DNA of 64,000 nt from Clostridium thermobutyricum (GTDB lineage Bacteria > Bacillota > Clostridia > Ch29): assembly GCA_016842005.1 (NCBI GenBank), contig JAENYD010000002.1:1-64000 (forward strand), in the 5' to 3' direction. Every line of letters starts with the position of its first letter. Position 1 is the stretch's first letter. Positions 52,473 to 61,307 of the stretch are shown here, one piece after another. Position numbers and translations under genes: made by a program. The notes under the pieces are model-generated. The model did not search any database. It was not told the origin of the DNA and saw nothing but the letters and a program-made list of their open reading frames with translations.

Positions 52473-52508
52473 TACAAGCCTTGGGGGTCAATACCTCCAG
52501 GGCTTGTA
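52473..52508 (+). other. Hairpin between dctP and dctQ
   Basis: TACAAGCC/GGCTTGTA outer arms and GGGGGT/ACCTCC inner pairing, without a T-run. Probably stabilises the upstream message so that the binding protein is made in excess of the permease. Confidence 0.6.
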
Positions 52509-52545
52509 TCATGACAAATCAAGCCAAAACATTAGGGGTGTCCAT

Positions 52546-53019
52546 ATGATTAAAAAAATACTGAATAATCTTGAAGAATATATAATCGGTATAAGTCTTC
52601 TTATTATGACAACCATTGCTTTTGCCAACGTGGTTTCCCGTAAAGTGCTTCACGCATCCTGGGCCTTTACAGAGGAGATTACCACAAATCTGTTTATCCT
52701 TTCCAGTCTGCTGGGGGCTGCTGTGGCAGCCAAGAGGGGCAGCCATCTGGGCCTGAGCGTATTAACAGATTTTATTCCGCGGAAGTACCAGAAATACGTG
52801 ACCCTTTTCAGCGTTATATGCGCTGTTGTACTTTTTATTCTTTTATTCAGATACGGTATTGTAATGATCCAATCCCAGATAAAATACGGGCAAACCACTC
52901 CGGCCCTCGGGTGGCCGGAATGGGTATTCGGGCTTTCGGTCCCCATAGGTGCATTTTTTCTTATAGTAAGGTTTATTCAACTGGGGATAACCGAATTTAT
53001 GAAGAAGGAGGGGAATTAA
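52546..53019 (+). CDS. dctQ: TRAP transporter small permease
   Basis: 157 residues with four membrane helices, of the DctQ family. The second helix region carries the typical WAFTEEITTNLFIL segment. Works with DctM to couple Na+ to uptake. ATG at 52546 gives the family N-terminus; its stop is directly followed by the dctM ATG. Confidence 0.92.
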   Translation: MIKKILNNLEEYIIGISLLIMTTIAFANVVSRKVLHASWAFTEEITTNLFILSSLLGAAVAAKRGSHLGLSVLTDFIPRKYQKYVTLFSVICAVVLFILLFRYGIVMIQSQIKYGQTTPALGWPEWVFGLSVPIGAFFLIVRFIQLGITEFMKKEGN

Positions 53020-54303
53020 ATGTCTGTAGCAGGTGTTTTGTTTCTGGTTTTTACAGTACTTCTGTTCCTTAACGTACCTATAGCCGTGGCCCTGGGATTT
53101 TCCAGCATTGTTGCCCTGTTCATGACAGGTACGCCCCTGGACATGTTTCCTATGATAATATCTGCTGCTATAGGTAAGTTTACGCTTCTTGCCATCCCCT
53201 TCTTTATTCTTGCAGGTATAATTATGGAGAAGTCGGGTATTTCCGAAAGGCTGATAAGCTTTGCCAACAAGGCCATCGGTCATGTAACGGCCGGGCTTGC
53301 CATTGTAGGAGTGCTTACTTCCTGTTTCTTTGCCGCCATATCCGGTTCGGGGCCTGCCACTGTTGCCGCCCTGGGGGTTATACTGATACCCGCCATGGTT
53401 AAGGCGGGATACGGTAAAGGGATGTCATCGGCCCTGCTGGCCACCTCCGGAGCCATAGGCATAATAATTCCTCCGAGTATAGCTTTTGTGATATACGGGG
53501 TTGTTGCGGAGGTATCCATAGGGAAGCTGTTTATCGCAGGCGTTATCCCGGGACTGCTGGTGGGGGCTGCCCTGATAGCAGCATCGTTGATAATATCCAT
53601 AAGGAAAGACTACGGTCTGCAGGAAAAGGCCTCCGGCAGGGAGGTATGGGCTGCATTCAAGGATGCCTTCTGGGGACTTATGACCCCTGTCATAATTCTG
53701 GGAGGAATATACGGCGGTATTTTTACGCCCACCGAAGCTGCAGCGGTGGCGGCGGTTTACGGACTGTTTGTGGGTGTATTCATATACAGGAAGATCAAAT
53801 GGAAGCAGTTTTTCGAGGTGCTGGTAGAATCATCGGTATCTTCGGCTGTGGTAATGCTGATAGTAGCCAATGCCAGTCTTTTCGCATGGATAATAACTAC
53901 CGAAGGTATAGCGGCATCTGCCGGAGCATTATTGCTGAATATAGCAGGCAACAGGGTTGTTTTGCTGCTTATAATAAACATACTGCTGCTCATTGCCGGT
54001 TGCTTCATTGATGCAATTTCCGCCTATATGATACTGGTACCCATTTTGCTGCCGGTTGTTTTAGAGGTGGGTTATGACCCTGTGGCCTTCGGGGTGATGA
54101 TGACGGTTAACCTTGCCATAGGCCAGATAACTCCGCCTGTGGGGGTAAATCTGTATGTCGCATGCGGCATTTCCAAGATTTCACTGAAGGAGATTTCCCG
54201 GGCCCTTACCCCCTTCTTCATAGCTGCCATTGTAGCACTGCTCATAATAACATACTTCCCGGCGGTATCACTGTGGCTGCCGAATGTTATGGGTATCAAG
54301 TAG
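53020..54303 (+). CDS. dctM: TRAP transporter large permease
   Basis: 427 residues with about 12 helices. Family segments include FILAGIIMEKSGISERLI, SGSGPATVAALGVILIPAM, ATSGAIGIIIPPSIAFVIYG and IGQITPPVGVNLYVACGI. Forms the transport channel with DctQ; substrate set by DctP. Embedded between E1 and E2 genes of the dehydrogenase complex. Confidence 0.95.
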   Translation: MSVAGVLFLVFTVLLFLNVPIAVALGFSSIVALFMTGTPLDMFPMIISAAIGKFTLLAIPFFILAGIIMEKSGISERLISFANKAIGHVTAGLAIVGVLTSCFFAAISGSGPATVAALGVILIPAMVKAGYGKGMSSALLATSGAIGIIIPPSIAFVIYGVVAEVSIGKLFIAGVIPGLLVGAALIAASLIISIRKDYGLQEKASGREVWAAFKDAFWGLMTPVIILGGIYGGIFTPTEAAAVAAVYGLFVGVFIYRKIKWKQFFEVLVESSVSSAVVMLIVANASLFAWIITTEGIAASAGALLLNIAGNRVVLLLIINILLLIAGCFIDAISAYMILVPILLPVVLEVGYDPVAFGVMMTVNLAIGQITPPVGVNLYVACGISKISLKEISRALTPFFIAAIVALLIITYFPAVSLWLPNVMGIK

Positions 54304-54333
54304 TATTGACCGACGTAAAGGAGGGAGAGGAAA

Positions 54334-55656
54334 ATGGCGACACTGGTAACAATGCCCAAGCTTGGACTAACAATGACCGAAGGCGTGGTGTCCAGGTGGC
54401 ACAAAAAAGAAGGGGACGCGGTTGAAAAAGGCGACCTTCTTCTAGAGGTTTCAACAGATAAGATAACAAATGAGGTAGAAGCCGGTGACAGCGGCGTGCT
54501 TCGCAGAATTCTGGCTGCCGAAGGGGAAGTTGCACAGGTCGGTCAGGTTCTGGCAATTATTGCCGGGGCGGATGAAGATATATCAGAACTGCTGGGCCAG
54601 GCAAATAGCGGTACAGGGGTGGAATACAGCGACACTGCGAAGGCGGAACAGGAACTCTCATACAGACAGAAACAGGACAGCGGACCTGTACAGCGAAAAG
54701 GATTTATCAAGGCTTCCCCGGCGGCTAAAAAATGCGCCAGAGACAATGACATTGACCTGTCCCTTGTAACGGGAACAGGTCCCGGAGGCAGGATAGTGGA
54801 GAAGGATGTACAGGCCTTTGTTGAGAATAACCGGAAGAAAATCAAGGTATCTCCTGCGGCAGCCAGGATGGCGGAGGATACCGGGGTGAGTCTGGAGACC
54901 ATCCGCAAGGATGGCAGAATCATGAAAGAAGATGTGGCGGCTGCCGTGAAATCTTCCGCCTTACAGGCAGAAGACAGGAGAATAGCGGCAACAGCCATGA
55001 GACAGGTGATTGCCGACAGAATGACCCGGAGCTGGCATACTGCGCCCATGGTGACCCTTAACATAGAGACGGATGTCAGCGAGCTCAAGGCATTCAGGGA
55101 ACGGCTGCGGGGAGCTTGCGAAGCCAGGGGGGTAAAACTGTCCTATAATGATATCTTCATAAAGATGTGCGCCAGGGGGCTTATGGAATACCCCATGCTG
55201 AATGCCGGTTATGAGGGAGATAAAATCGTACTGCATGCTAATGCCAATATAGGCCTGGCTGTTGCACTGGAAGGCGGGCTTATAGTACCGAATGTGAAGG
55301 CTGCACAGCGTAAAACCCTGACAGAAATAGCGGCCGAGACCGATGACCTTGTGGAAAAGGCGCAAAACGGCAGACTCACCAAAGACGAGATGACAGGAGG
55401 AACTTTTACCATAACCAATCTCGGGATGTTCGGCATCACATCTTTCAGTCCCATAATAAACCAGCCGGAGTCTGCCATACTGGGAATAAACGCCATGATA
55501 GACAGACCGGTGCTTGTGAACGGAGAGATTGCCGTAAGGCCTGTTATGAACCTGAGCCTGACCTTTGACCACAGGATTGTTGACGGGGCGGATGCTGCAA
55601 GATTTCTGGCAAGAATTAAAGAGCTTGTGGAGAACCCGCTGCTGCTCTTACTATAG
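54334..55656 (+). CDS. acoC: Dihydrolipoamide acyltransferase E2 with two E3-binding domains
   Basis: 440 residues. The N-terminal lipoyl domain (2-77) carries the lipoylated Lys43 in VSTDKITNEV. A first peripheral-subunit-binding domain at about 124-162 (KASPAAKKCARDNDIDL ... GRIVEKDV) is followed by a second, related one at about 169-206 (KVSPAAARMAEDTGVSL ... GRIMKEDV). The catalytic domain (215-440) has His413 and Asp417 in DHRIVDG. It transfers the acyl group to CoA. Two binding domains in tandem are unusual; most E2 chains have one. Confidence 0.92.
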   Translation: MATLVTMPKLGLTMTEGVVSRWHKKEGDAVEKGDLLLEVSTDKITNEVEAGDSGVLRRILAAEGEVAQVGQVLAIIAGADEDISELLGQANSGTGVEYSDTAKAEQELSYRQKQDSGPVQRKGFIKASPAAKKCARDNDIDLSLVTGTGPGGRIVEKDVQAFVENNRKKIKVSPAAARMAEDTGVSLETIRKDGRIMKEDVAAAVKSSALQAEDRRIAATAMRQVIADRMTRSWHTAPMVTLNIETDVSELKAFRERLRGACEARGVKLSYNDIFIKMCARGLMEYPMLNAGYEGDKIVLHANANIGLAVALEGGLIVPNVKAAQRKTLTEIAAETDDLVEKAQNGRLTKDEMTGGTFTITNLGMFGITSFSPIINQPESAILGINAMIDRPVLVNGEIAVRPVMNLSLTFDHRIVDGADAARFLARIKELVENPLLLLL

Positions 55657-55667
55657 GAGGGACTTAT

Positions 55668-57074
55668 ATGGACAACAGGCGCAGCGTAGCTGTTATCGGA
55701 GGGGGACCCGGAGGGTACGTGGCTGCCATAAAAGCGGCACAGCTTGGTGCCCGAGTGACCCTTGTGGAGAAAGGCAGACTGGGAGGGACCTGTCTAAATG
55801 CAGGATGCATTCCTACCAAGATCCTGCTCCATACCGCGGAACTGTACAATCAGCTCAGGGCATCAAAGAGCCTGGGTCTGAAAGTGGATAATTTTGAGGT
55901 GGACTGGAAGGGCCTTATGGAAAGAAAAGAAGAGGTGGTAAATGGGCTTGTGAAGGGTGTGACAGGCCTTATGAAAGCCAATGGCATAGATGTTGTGGAA
56001 GGAACGGCTTCCTTCAAAAGCCCCGGAGAGATTATGGTGGAACTCCCCGGCGGCGGAAACCGCAGTATAGAAACGGATGCCTTTATAATAGCCACCGGCT
56101 CGGCACCTTTCATACCACCCATTGAGGGAACGGAGCTTGAGGGGGTCATTGGAAGTACCAGGGCCCTGTCTCTGGACCAGGTACCCGAAAGCATGGTAAT
56201 AATAGGCGGTGGCGTCATAGGGGTGGAATTTGCCACCATTTATTCCAGCCTGGGCTGTGATGTAACCGTCCTGGAGATGATGCCCCGGATACTGCCGAAT
56301 ATGGAGGAGGAAATGACGGAAATATTGAAAAACAGTCTCGCAATGCGGGGAGTGAAGGTGTTCAACGGTGCCAGGGTTACTTCTATTGACGGGAAGGGCA
56401 GGGGGCTTATGGTTCATTTTGAACTGGACGGGAAGAACCGGACGGCAGATGCAGAGAAGGTCCTTGTAGCGGTAGGAAGGAAACCCTTCACCGAAGGATT
56501 GAACCTGGAAGCCGCCGGAGTAAAACTGGTGAAAGGCTGTGTTAATGTCAACGACAGGATGGAGACCAACGTGGGGAACATATTTGCCATAGGGGACTGT
56601 ACCGGGAAAAACATGCTGGCCCATGTGGCCTCCGCCCAGGGAGAGGTGGCTGCCAGGAATATTATGGGGCAAAACACCGGGATGGATTACAGGACCGTAC
56701 CGGCGTGTGTATATACACAGCCTGAAATGGCCGGTGTGGGCCTGACCGAAAGACAGGCCCGGGAGAAGGGCTATGATGTAAAAGTGGGTAAATTTCCCCT
56801 TGCGGCCAGTGGAAAGGCCCTTATCATGAACGATACGGGGGGGATGGTGAAAATAGTGGCTGACAGGCGGTATGATGAGGTGCTGGGTGTTCACATACTG
56901 GGCCCCCGGGCTACCGACCTGATAGCTGAAGGTGCCCTGGCCCTGCGGCTGGAGGCCACCCTGGAGGAAATAGCAACCACCATACATGCCCATCCCACGG
57001 TAGGGGAAGCAGTCATGGAAGCGGCTCTGGCAGCAGACAATGCAGCAGTACACATACCGAATAAAAAAGGATGA
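55668..57074 (+). CDS. lpdA: Dihydrolipoamide dehydrogenase (E3)
   Basis: A 468-residue flavoprotein disulfide reductase. FAD motif GGGPGGYVAAIKAAQLG, redox-active Cys pair in GGTCLNAGCIPTK, NAD motif GGGVIGVEFATIYSSLG, and the C-terminal interface with the active-site His in HAHPTVGEAV. It reoxidises lipoyl-E2 with NAD+. No extra lipoyl domain at its N-terminus. It follows acoC by 11 bases. Confidence 0.96.
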   Translation: MDNRRSVAVIGGGPGGYVAAIKAAQLGARVTLVEKGRLGGTCLNAGCIPTKILLHTAELYNQLRASKSLGLKVDNFEVDWKGLMERKEEVVNGLVKGVTGLMKANGIDVVEGTASFKSPGEIMVELPGGGNRSIETDAFIIATGSAPFIPPIEGTELEGVIGSTRALSLDQVPESMVIIGGGVIGVEFATIYSSLGCDVTVLEMMPRILPNMEEEMTEILKNSLAMRGVKVFNGARVTSIDGKGRGLMVHFELDGKNRTADAEKVLVAVGRKPFTEGLNLEAAGVKLVKGCVNVNDRMETNVGNIFAIGDCTGKNMLAHVASAQGEVAARNIMGQNTGMDYRTVPACVYTQPEMAGVGLTERQAREKGYDVKVGKFPLAASGKALIMNDTGGMVKIVADRRYDEVLGVHILGPRATDLIAEGALALRLEATLEEIATTIHAHPTVGEAVMEAALAADNAAVHIPNKKG

Positions 57075-57080
57075 TACCGA

Positions 57081-57773
57081 TTGAAACACTGCCACGTAAT
57101 AAAATTTGACCGTCTGGTGGGTTATTCTGAGGGAATGGCGCTCCAGCAGAGGGCCTTTGACATTTTACACAATAAGGAAGCGGACGGTATAGTGCTTGTA
57201 CTGCAGCACAAACCGGTGCTGACCATAGGCACCGCCGGCGGCCGGGAGAATATATTAATATCGGAAGAAGCCCTGGAGGATATGGGGATAGAAGTATGCC
57301 AGACCAGCCGGGGAGGGAATATAACCTATCACGGCCCGGGGCAGATGGTGGTCTATCCTGTTATTAACCTGGAAAAATGGGGCAGGGATGTACACGGGTA
57401 TGTAAACATGCTGGAGGAAGTGATTATCAGGACATTGAAAGAGTACGGCATTACTGCGGGACGCAAACCCAGATATACGGGCGTATGGATAGGTGACGGC
57501 AAGGTTGCCGCCCTGGGAATAGCCGTTAAACACTGGATTACCATGCATGGTTTTGCCCTGAATGTGCAGGTTAACAAAGAACACTTCCGGCTTATCAATC
57601 CCTGCGGCATCACTGAATTCGGCGTGGCGTCCCTGGATGATTACATTGACGGGGTGGAGTATGAAATACTGGTAAATCGGGTAATAAAAAATTTTGCCCG
57701 TGTCTTTGATACGAACATCCGGTACGGGGATGAGCGTTTCCTGAGGGGTGAGTATAATGCTATCAAGACCTGA
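57081..57773 (+). CDS. lipB: Octanoyltransferase LipB
   Basis: 230 residues. RGGNITYHGPGQMVVYP is the LipB signature; GKVAALGIAVKHWITMHGFALNV contains the catalytic Lys, and NPCGITEFGVAS the catalytic Cys. It moves octanoyl groups from acyl carrier protein to lipoyl domains. TTG start with AAGG upstream, 6 bases after lpdA. It most likely serves the E2 encoded in the same operon. Confidence 0.94.
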   Translation: MKHCHVIKFDRLVGYSEGMALQQRAFDILHNKEADGIVLVLQHKPVLTIGTAGGRENILISEEALEDMGIEVCQTSRGGNITYHGPGQMVVYPVINLEKWGRDVHGYVNMLEEVIIRTLKEYGITAGRKPRYTGVWIGDGKVAALGIAVKHWITMHGFALNVQVNKEHFRLINPCGITEFGVASLDDYIDGVEYEILVNRVIKNFARVFDTNIRYGDERFLRGEYNAIKT

Positions 57774-58617
57774 CTGGCTGAAGAAAAAAGCCCCCGACGA
57801 AAGAGCGCTTGAAAACATGGAAGAGCTGCTGGCCGGGCTTTCGTTGCATACTGTATGCGAAGAGGCTGATTGCCCGAATATAGGGGAATGCTTTGCATGC
57901 AGGACTGCCACGTTCATGATAATGGGGAATGTCTGCACCAGGGGGTGCAGATTCTGTGCGGTGGGCAAAGGAATACCCGGGCCCCTGGATCCGGAAGAGC
58001 CGGAGAATGTTGCAAAGGCCGTAAGGGTACTGGGGTTGAGGCATATTGTAATCACATCGGTTACAAGGGATGACCTGCCGGATGGAGGGGCGGCGCATTT
58101 TGCCCGTACCCTCCATGCTGTACGCGGACTGAATCCCGGTTCAACCGTAGAGCTGCTGATTCCGGACCTGAAAGGGGACTGGAATGCCCTCAGGGTTATT
58201 GCGGACGGGAGACCGGATATTATCAATCATAATACCGAGACGGTACCCTCCCTGTACCCGGAGGTCAGACCGCAGGCAGTATACGAAAGAACTGTTTGCC
58301 TTCTGAAGAAGGTAAAGGAAATAAACGGTGGCATTTATACCAAGTCCGGTCTGATGCTGGGACTTGGAGAGCGAGAGACGGAGGTGGAAGGGGTAATGCA
58401 TGACCTCCTGGAGGCGGGGTGTGATATTCTCACCCTGGGACAGTATCTGCAGCCGTCTCCGGACCATATTCCGGTCAGGGAATATGTACGCCCCGAACAG
58501 TTCGACAAATACAGAGATATGGCCCTTGACATGGGCTTTAAATATGTGGCCGCAGGACCCTTGGTGCGCAGTTCCTACAGGGCGGCGGATAATATTGGGG
58601 CATTGAAAAGGTCCTGA
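57757..58617 (+). CDS. lipA: Lipoyl synthase LipA
   Basis: A 286-residue radical-SAM enzyme. The auxiliary cluster motif CEEADCPNIGEC (C-x4-C-x5-C) and the radical-SAM motif CTRGCRFC (C-x3-C-x2-C) are both complete. It inserts two sulfur atoms into octanoyl-E2. ATG at 57757 is 8 bases after GAGGGG; GTG at 57748 is the alternative. The gene overlaps lipB, and its last codons form one arm of the terminator palindrome. Confidence 0.96.
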   Translation: MLSRPDWLKKKAPDERALENMEELLAGLSLHTVCEEADCPNIGECFACRTATFMIMGNVCTRGCRFCAVGKGIPGPLDPEEPENVAKAVRVLGLRHIVITSVTRDDLPDGGAAHFARTLHAVRGLNPGSTVELLIPDLKGDWNALRVIADGRPDIINHNTETVPSLYPEVRPQAVYERTVCLLKKVKEINGGIYTKSGLMLGLGERETEVEGVMHDLLEAGCDILTLGQYLQPSPDHIPVREYVRPEQFDKYRDMALDMGFKYVAAGPLVRSSYRAADNIGALKRS

Positions 58618-58652
58618 AGAACCGGTTCTTCAGGACCTTTTCAATTTTCAGT
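58606..58652 (+). terminator. Terminator of the aco-TRAP-lip operon
   Basis: A perfect 36-base palindrome (58606-58641, 18-base arms meeting at AACCGGTT) spanning the lipA stop, followed by the T-rich TCAATTTTCAG. Confidence 0.85.
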
Positions 58653-58994
58653 TTCTTATTTTGCAAGGTCTAACCCGCCCGGCAATGAGGCCGGATTTTT
58701 GATTTTTTTCCCGTAATGATAAATAGAGGCTTTTAAACACACCGCCGGCTTAACTATGTACCCGAAAATAAAATTACAATTAAATTACAGAAGGGTTAAG
58801 GGGAGTATATGATGAAATAATCTAATAGCATAACTTTGGATGCAAAGAAACAGCTTTCAAACAAAGAAATGGCCTGGTGGTCCAAGATCGATTCAGGCGT
58901 ATAATTCCCTGATACCAAAGCCTCTGTGTATAATTCCATAAAGCAAAGGCGGGCCTGGAAGCTATAAGCGGATACACTGGAAGGAGGTACACAG
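58653..58994. other. Intergenic region before the third activator
   Basis: Contains a second hairpin, CCGGC/GCCGG (about 58679-58694), followed by T-rich sequence that could be a further terminator. The remaining AT-rich 250 bases must include the activator's promoter, but no hexamer pair convinced me. No gene seen. Confidence 0.4.
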
Positions 58995-61013
58995 TTGAAA
59001 AAGATTGTAGTCATAAGCATTGAAAGAAGAGCGAAGGAAAAATACATGGAGAATTTAAAATTCTTTTTCGATGGTTATGCGGAGGTAACGGGAATCAGTA
59101 TAAAGGATACAGATACCATCGAAAAGGTAGATGCTGACGTGGCGGTTGTGGCCAACCAAACCATTTTGAACAAAGCCAAGGCCTTCATCAAAGACAACAC
59201 GCGAATAGTCTATGTGGATATTTCCTTTTGTCATGAAAATATTGAAAAACTGAAGAAAATTGACCGGGGTGCCAAAGTGCTGTTGGTTGATTATAAAGAG
59301 TACATGGCCATATCGCTGGTTGGACTTCTAAGTGAATATGGCATTCAGCATGTGGATTTTATTCCCTTTGCTCCCGATATGAGACTGGAAAGCATTGGCA
59401 ACATAGATGAAATTAAAACCATTGTGACCCCCGGGCTCTTTAACTGTATTCCGCCCAATCTGCTGAGTGCAGGGAAAAGAATTATAGACATCGGTTACAG
59501 GAAAATAGATATTTCAACCATAAGCAATATAGCTTCAAAGCTGGAAATCAATGATGAGATTTTCAATGAAAAAATCATAAACTATTCCCGTGGTCTCGTC
59601 CATAAGAGCAACAGTATCACGAATATCCTGAAAAATTTGAAGGAAAACAGCAGTCAGATTGATGCCATATTGAGAAATATTGATGATGGCGTTATTATCG
59701 TCAACGGAGAAAACAAAATCCTTCACTGTAACAGGTTTGTATGCTCTATAATGGGAGAAAAGGACTGCTACCCCAATAGCAGTGCATGTAAAACGAACCA
59801 TATATGCAAAAAGTTTTTAGTCATGGAGCCTGTGGAAAACCGTATAATCAAGCTGGATGGAAACCAAAGGGTCCTTATAGTTACAAAGAAAATCACCAAA
59901 GTATACAATGAGCTGAGGAGTTCCACCATTATAGTAAAAAACGCAGAGAAGATTCATGATATGGAGATAAGCCTCAGGAAGAATCTGTTCGCCCGCGGAT
60001 ATGTTGCCAAGTACACCTTTGACGATATAGTCTATAAGGGAAATGCCATGACCGACTGTGTGCAAAAGGCAAAAAAAATAGCAGCCATCGACTCGACGAC
60101 TCTGATAACCGGCGATACCGGTACCGGCAAAGAACTGTTGGCCCACGCTATCCACAATAGTTCAAAACGAAGGGAATTTCCGTTTATAGCAATAAACTGT
60201 GCAGCTATATCGGAAAATCTGCTGGAAAGCGAACTTTTCGGATATGAGGAAGGAGCCTTTACAGGCGCAAAAAAAGGCGGCAAGAAAGGCCTTTTTGAGC
60301 TGGCCCATAAAGGTACGATTTTCCTGGATGAAATAGGCGACATTTCCCAGGCTACTCAGGTAAAGCTCCTGCGGGTTCTGCAGGAAAAAGAGGTTATGCG
60401 GATAGGCGGAATAAATATTGTTCCTGTGGACGTGAGAGTTATTGTTGCTACCAACAGAGACCTGGAAGAACTGGTAGAAAAGAAGGTATTCAGAAAAGAC
60501 CTGTATTACAGGCTCAATGTTTTCACCATCAATATACCCCCGTTAACAGCCCGCAAAGAAGACATTCCCCTGCTGATAGAATCAATCATGGACGAGTATC
60601 GGGTGCATAATAAGAAAATCAGCGTCGGACTGATGAAATATCTTATTGATTATGAATGGAAGGGGAATGTCAGGGAATTGCGTAACTGTATCGAATACCT
60701 TATTTTTATGGGAGGCAATGAACTTACCTTTGACGACCTTCCTGTTTCCATGAAGATATCCGAGGACAATGGAGATAAAAAAGGCAATGTCTTGATGGGG
60801 GAGCTGTTTGAAGAAGAAAAACAGATAGCGGATAAGGTGCTGGAAATCTGTACTTATAGGAGCGTTGGCCGCCGCGGTTTGAAAAAATTAATTTCCCAGC
60901 AGGGGTTTGAAATTTCCGAATATAGACTGCGCAAGATACTGGAATATCTCAGGAAGAAGAACCTGATCTATTATGGTAAGGGGAGAGAGGGGATTAAGAA
61001 AGTCGGATATTAA
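58995..61013 (+). CDS. Sigma-54-dependent activator with winged-helix-like C-terminus
   Basis: 672 residues. An N-terminal sensor of about 200 residues made of alternating strands and helices (possibly PrpR_N-like, uncertain) is followed by a PAS domain from about 221, with several Cys (DCYPNSSACKTNHICKKF). The AAA+ domain (about 342-580) has Walker A GDTGTGKE, intact GAFTGA and Walker B IFLDEIGD. The C-terminal 65 residues (RRGLKKLISQQGFEISEYRLRKIL, in part) look like a winged helix, not the usual Fis motif. TTG start with AAGGAGG. The target is probably the sigma-54 promoter at 61228. Confidence 0.9.
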   Translation: MKKIVVISIERRAKEKYMENLKFFFDGYAEVTGISIKDTDTIEKVDADVAVVANQTILNKAKAFIKDNTRIVYVDISFCHENIEKLKKIDRGAKVLLVDYKEYMAISLVGLLSEYGIQHVDFIPFAPDMRLESIGNIDEIKTIVTPGLFNCIPPNLLSAGKRIIDIGYRKIDISTISNIASKLEINDEIFNEKIINYSRGLVHKSNSITNILKNLKENSSQIDAILRNIDDGVIIVNGENKILHCNRFVCSIMGEKDCYPNSSACKTNHICKKFLVMEPVENRIIKLDGNQRVLIVTKKITKVYNELRSSTIIVKNAEKIHDMEISLRKNLFARGYVAKYTFDDIVYKGNAMTDCVQKAKKIAAIDSTTLITGDTGTGKELLAHAIHNSSKRREFPFIAINCAAISENLLESELFGYEEGAFTGAKKGGKKGLFELAHKGTIFLDEIGDISQATQVKLLRVLQEKEVMRIGGINIVPVDVRVIVATNRDLEELVEKKVFRKDLYYRLNVFTINIPPLTARKEDIPLLIESIMDEYRVHNKKISVGLMKYLIDYEWKGNVRELRNCIEYLIFMGGNELTFDDLPVSMKISEDNGDKKGNVLMGELFEEEKQIADKVLEICTYRSVGRRGLKKLISQQGFEISEYRLRKILEYLRKKNLIYYGKGREGIKKVGY

Positions 61014-61023
61014 CGGGATGGTT

Positions 61024-61062
61024 AACGGGATGGTTTTACCAAACACCATCCCGTTTTTTTTG
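61024..61062 (+). terminator. Terminator after the third activator
   Basis: AACGGGATGGT/ACCATCCCGTT stem with a 10-base loop and a T-run; TTAACGGGATGG also occurs once more just upstream (61012-61022). Confidence 0.9.
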
Positions 61063-61227
61063 TTCTTTCTGTCAAAGATGCCGCCCCGGCAGGCGGACGG
61101 CAAACAAAGCCCTGCTTAAAAATACATCAACCATACAATTCTGTTCCCACCAGATGTCTTAAGGGCAGATGCCTCACCTGTAGTTTTACCTTATACAAAC
61201 ATATAGAAAAGAGAATGGAAGAAAAGA

Positions 61228-61243
61228 TGGCATAATTATTGCT
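61228..61243 (+). promoter_or_regulatory. Sigma-54 promoter of the DUF5058 operon
   Basis: TGGCATAATTATTGCT fits the -24/-12 consensus with both GG and GC in register, 65 bases before the first gene. Upstream, CCGCC/GGCGG near 61082-61097 is a possible activator site. Confidence 0.8.
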
Positions 61244-61307
61244 TATATCAGTACCAGAGTACATTCAATGTCATAAATTGATCAGGTGAGGAGGATAATG
61301 AAAGGAA

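Noticed and set aside
55863-57095. Long minus-strand frame opposite lpdA
   Set aside because: It mirrors the coding bias of lpdA and has no protein-like features; the plus-strand E3 is unambiguous.
61082-61103. GC-rich inverted repeat as a terminator
   Set aside because: There is no T-run on either strand; kept only as a possible activator site.
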